Origin: Fidelibacterota bacterium
GTDB lineage: Bacteria; Fidelibacterota; Marinisomatia; Marinisomatales; TCS55
DNA: 14,457 bases
NCBI GenBank assembly: GCA_014239505.1
Contig: JAAZYT010000024.1
Span: 1-14,457 of the forward strand
Direction: 5' to 3'
Shown piece after piece: positions 13,432 through 14,457 of the stretch; positions within the stretch are counted from its first letter, which is position 1; each line of letters begins with the position of its first letter. The notes below the pieces were generated by a model. It saw only the letters and a program-made list of their open reading frames with translations, had not been told where the DNA came from and searched no databases. Both the position numbers and the translations under genes were made by a program.

Positions 13432-14457
13432 ATGATTATAAGAAGTATATCAGGTGTTCGTGGGTTAATAGATACTCATCTTACCACAAAAGTAATACAA
13501 ACCTATGCTAGAGCATTTCATATTCATATTAAACCTGGTTTAGTATTTATAGGTAGAGATAGTAGACCTTCTGGAGAAAACCTACTAGATAATTTTGTAA
13601 ATGAATTAGTACGCTTAGGTCGTGATGTAATTATTTGTGGAGTTGCCCCAACTCCAACAGTTCAATTTATGGTTGAACGATCTGAAGCTGCTGGTGGGAT
13701 TATAATTACAGCAAGCCATAATCCTATTGAGTGGAATGGAATTAAATTTGTTCGTGGAGACGGAACTTTCTTTTATCCAAATGATTGTGAAAAACTTTTT
13801 GAATTATTTGATAAAGATAAATCATTGGATGATGCGGAAACGCCAGGGATGGTGTTCCCAGATCAAAATTCAATTTTAAAACATACTATACATACGATTG
13901 AACTATCATGTATTAATCAAAAAACTATTAGAGACCGTCATTTTAAAGTAGCTATAGATGCTGTAAATGGTGCCGGATCTGAAGCCTTACCACTATTACT
14001 TGAGTATTTAGGTTGTGAAGTAATAAAAATTTATTGTGAAGGAAATGGTGAGTTTAATAGAGGGACAGAACCTTTACCCGAGAATTTAAATGATTTGGGG
14101 AAATTAGTTGTAGAGAACAATGCCGATGTAGGATTTGCTGTAGATCCAGATGCAGATAGGTTAGCGGTTGTAGATGAAACAGGAAAGCCAATTGGTGAAG
14201 AATATACTTTAGTCCTAGCCGTTGAAGGATATATAAACAATAAAAAAGAAGAAGAAATTTTTGTAACTAACCTCTCTAGTTCAATGGCATTAGATAAATT
14301 AGCTGAAAAGCATGATTGTATTGTTGAGCGTTCTGCCGTAGGAGAGATAAATGTTGTACAAAAGATGTTAGCTTTAAACTCTAAACTTGGTGGAGAAGGT
14401 AATGGAGGGGTTATTCTTAAAGAATCTCATCTTGGTCGTGATTCTTTGGTAGGTGCA
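13432..14457 (+). CDS. glmM: Phosphohexomutase, GlmM-like (phosphoglucosamine mutase), 3' truncated
   Basis: The frame opens at ATG 13432 (IIRSISGVRG) and stays open for 342 codons to the window edge; about 110 residues of a usual 450-460 are missing. It belongs to the alpha-D-phosphohexomutase superfamily. The phosphoserine loop is TASHNP (93-98) with the catalytic Ser95. The metal-binding loop is DPDADR (238-243) with three Asp. The sugar-binding loop is GEGNGG (321-326), a form common in GlmM-type proteins of Bacteroidota-like bacteria and archaea, in place of GEMSGH. GlmM converts glucosamine-6-phosphate to glucosamine-1-phosphate for UDP-GlcNAc and so for peptidoglycan and LPS. Phosphomannomutase or phosphoglucomutase activity cannot be excluded, because the C-terminal phosphate-binding domain is outside the window. 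AAGG (13420-13423) is a weak SD 8 nt upstream. Confidence 0.88.
   Translation, partial: MIIRSISGVRGLIDTHLTTKVIQTYARAFHIHIKPGLVFIGRDSRPSGENLLDNFVNELVRLGRDVIICGVAPTPTVQFMVERSEAAGGIIITASHNPIEWNGIKFVRGDGTFFYPNDCEKLFELFDKDKSLDDAETPGMVFPDQNSILKHTIHTIELSCINQKTIRDRHFKVAIDAVNGAGSEALPLLLEYLGCEVIKIYCEGNGEFNRGTEPLPENLNDLGKLVVENNADVGFAVDPDADRLAVVDETGKPIGEEYTLVLAVEGYINNKKEEEIFVTNLSSSMALDKLAEKHDCIVERSAVGEINVVQKMLALNSKLGGEGNGGVILKESHLGRDSLVGA

Noticed and set aside
14031..14240. 69-codon minus-strand open frame inside the mutase gene
   Set aside because: The plus-strand frame across it encodes the conserved metal-binding DPDADR loop of the phosphohexomutase; the antisense frame has no domain.
1..14457. Defence system, biosynthetic cluster, CRISPR array, IS element or prophage
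   Set aside because: No repeats with regular spacing, no transposase, integrase or phage motifs, no tRNA-like insertion site and no clear base-composition break; the window is mainly housekeeping and envelope genes.

Overview
The window is strongly AT-rich and densely coded, with 14 protein genes (two cut by the window edges), no rRNA, tRNA, IS element or CRISPR array, and no gene-free stretch above about 120 bp. The gene content suggests a marine bacterium of the FCB group, most likely Candidatus Marinimicrobia (SAR406) or a relative. The evidence is a 284-residue primary sigma factor without region 1.1 that reads like Bacteroidota RpoD, a Bacteroidota-like 64-residue bS21, a GlmM-type mutase with a GEGNGG motif, a DUF4159 protein, and mostly leader sequences without a Shine-Dalgarno (SD) site. 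This placement is inferred from remembered family sequences, not from a search.

Layout. (1) 1-807, minus strand: a DUF4159 exported protein followed 1 nt later by the N-terminus of a membrane protein that leaves the window. (2) 916-2724, plus: a three-part envelope protein (signal peptide, probable beta-barrel, helical/TPR-like repeats, SmpA/BamE-like C-terminus). (3) 2730-4367, minus: a two-gene unit of a cyclic-nucleotide-binding-domain protein and a PerM/AI-2E family membrane protein. (4) 4484-8687, plus: envC-like amidase activator, holB (DNA polymerase III delta') and metG, joined by two ATGA stop/start overlaps. (5) 8684-10557, minus: an alkylglycerol-monooxygenase-like membrane di-iron enzyme and cutC, joined by a TTGA overlap. 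(6) 10659-13353, plus: tatD, ksgA, rpoD-type sigma and rpsU, ending in a strong terminator. (7) 13432-end, plus: a phosphohexomutase (GlmM-like), truncated by the window edge.

The genes fall into three themes: envelope building (OMP fusion, EnvC-like factor, GlmM, PerM), information processing (HolB, MetG, TatD, KsgA, sigma, bS21) and lipid/metal side functions (AGMO-like enzyme, CutC). KsgA, sigma and bS21 lie together, so 30S maturation, a 30S protein and the main transcription initiation factor sit in one stretch. rpsU carries the best SD in the window, which fits known bS21 autoregulation in Bacteroidota.

I see no defence island, biosynthetic cluster or mobile element. The parts most worth a second look are the OMP-TPR-SmpA fusion, the sigma-bS21 pair with its exceptional ribosome binding site, the AGMO-type enzyme, and the single-domain cNMP-binding protein next to PerM.
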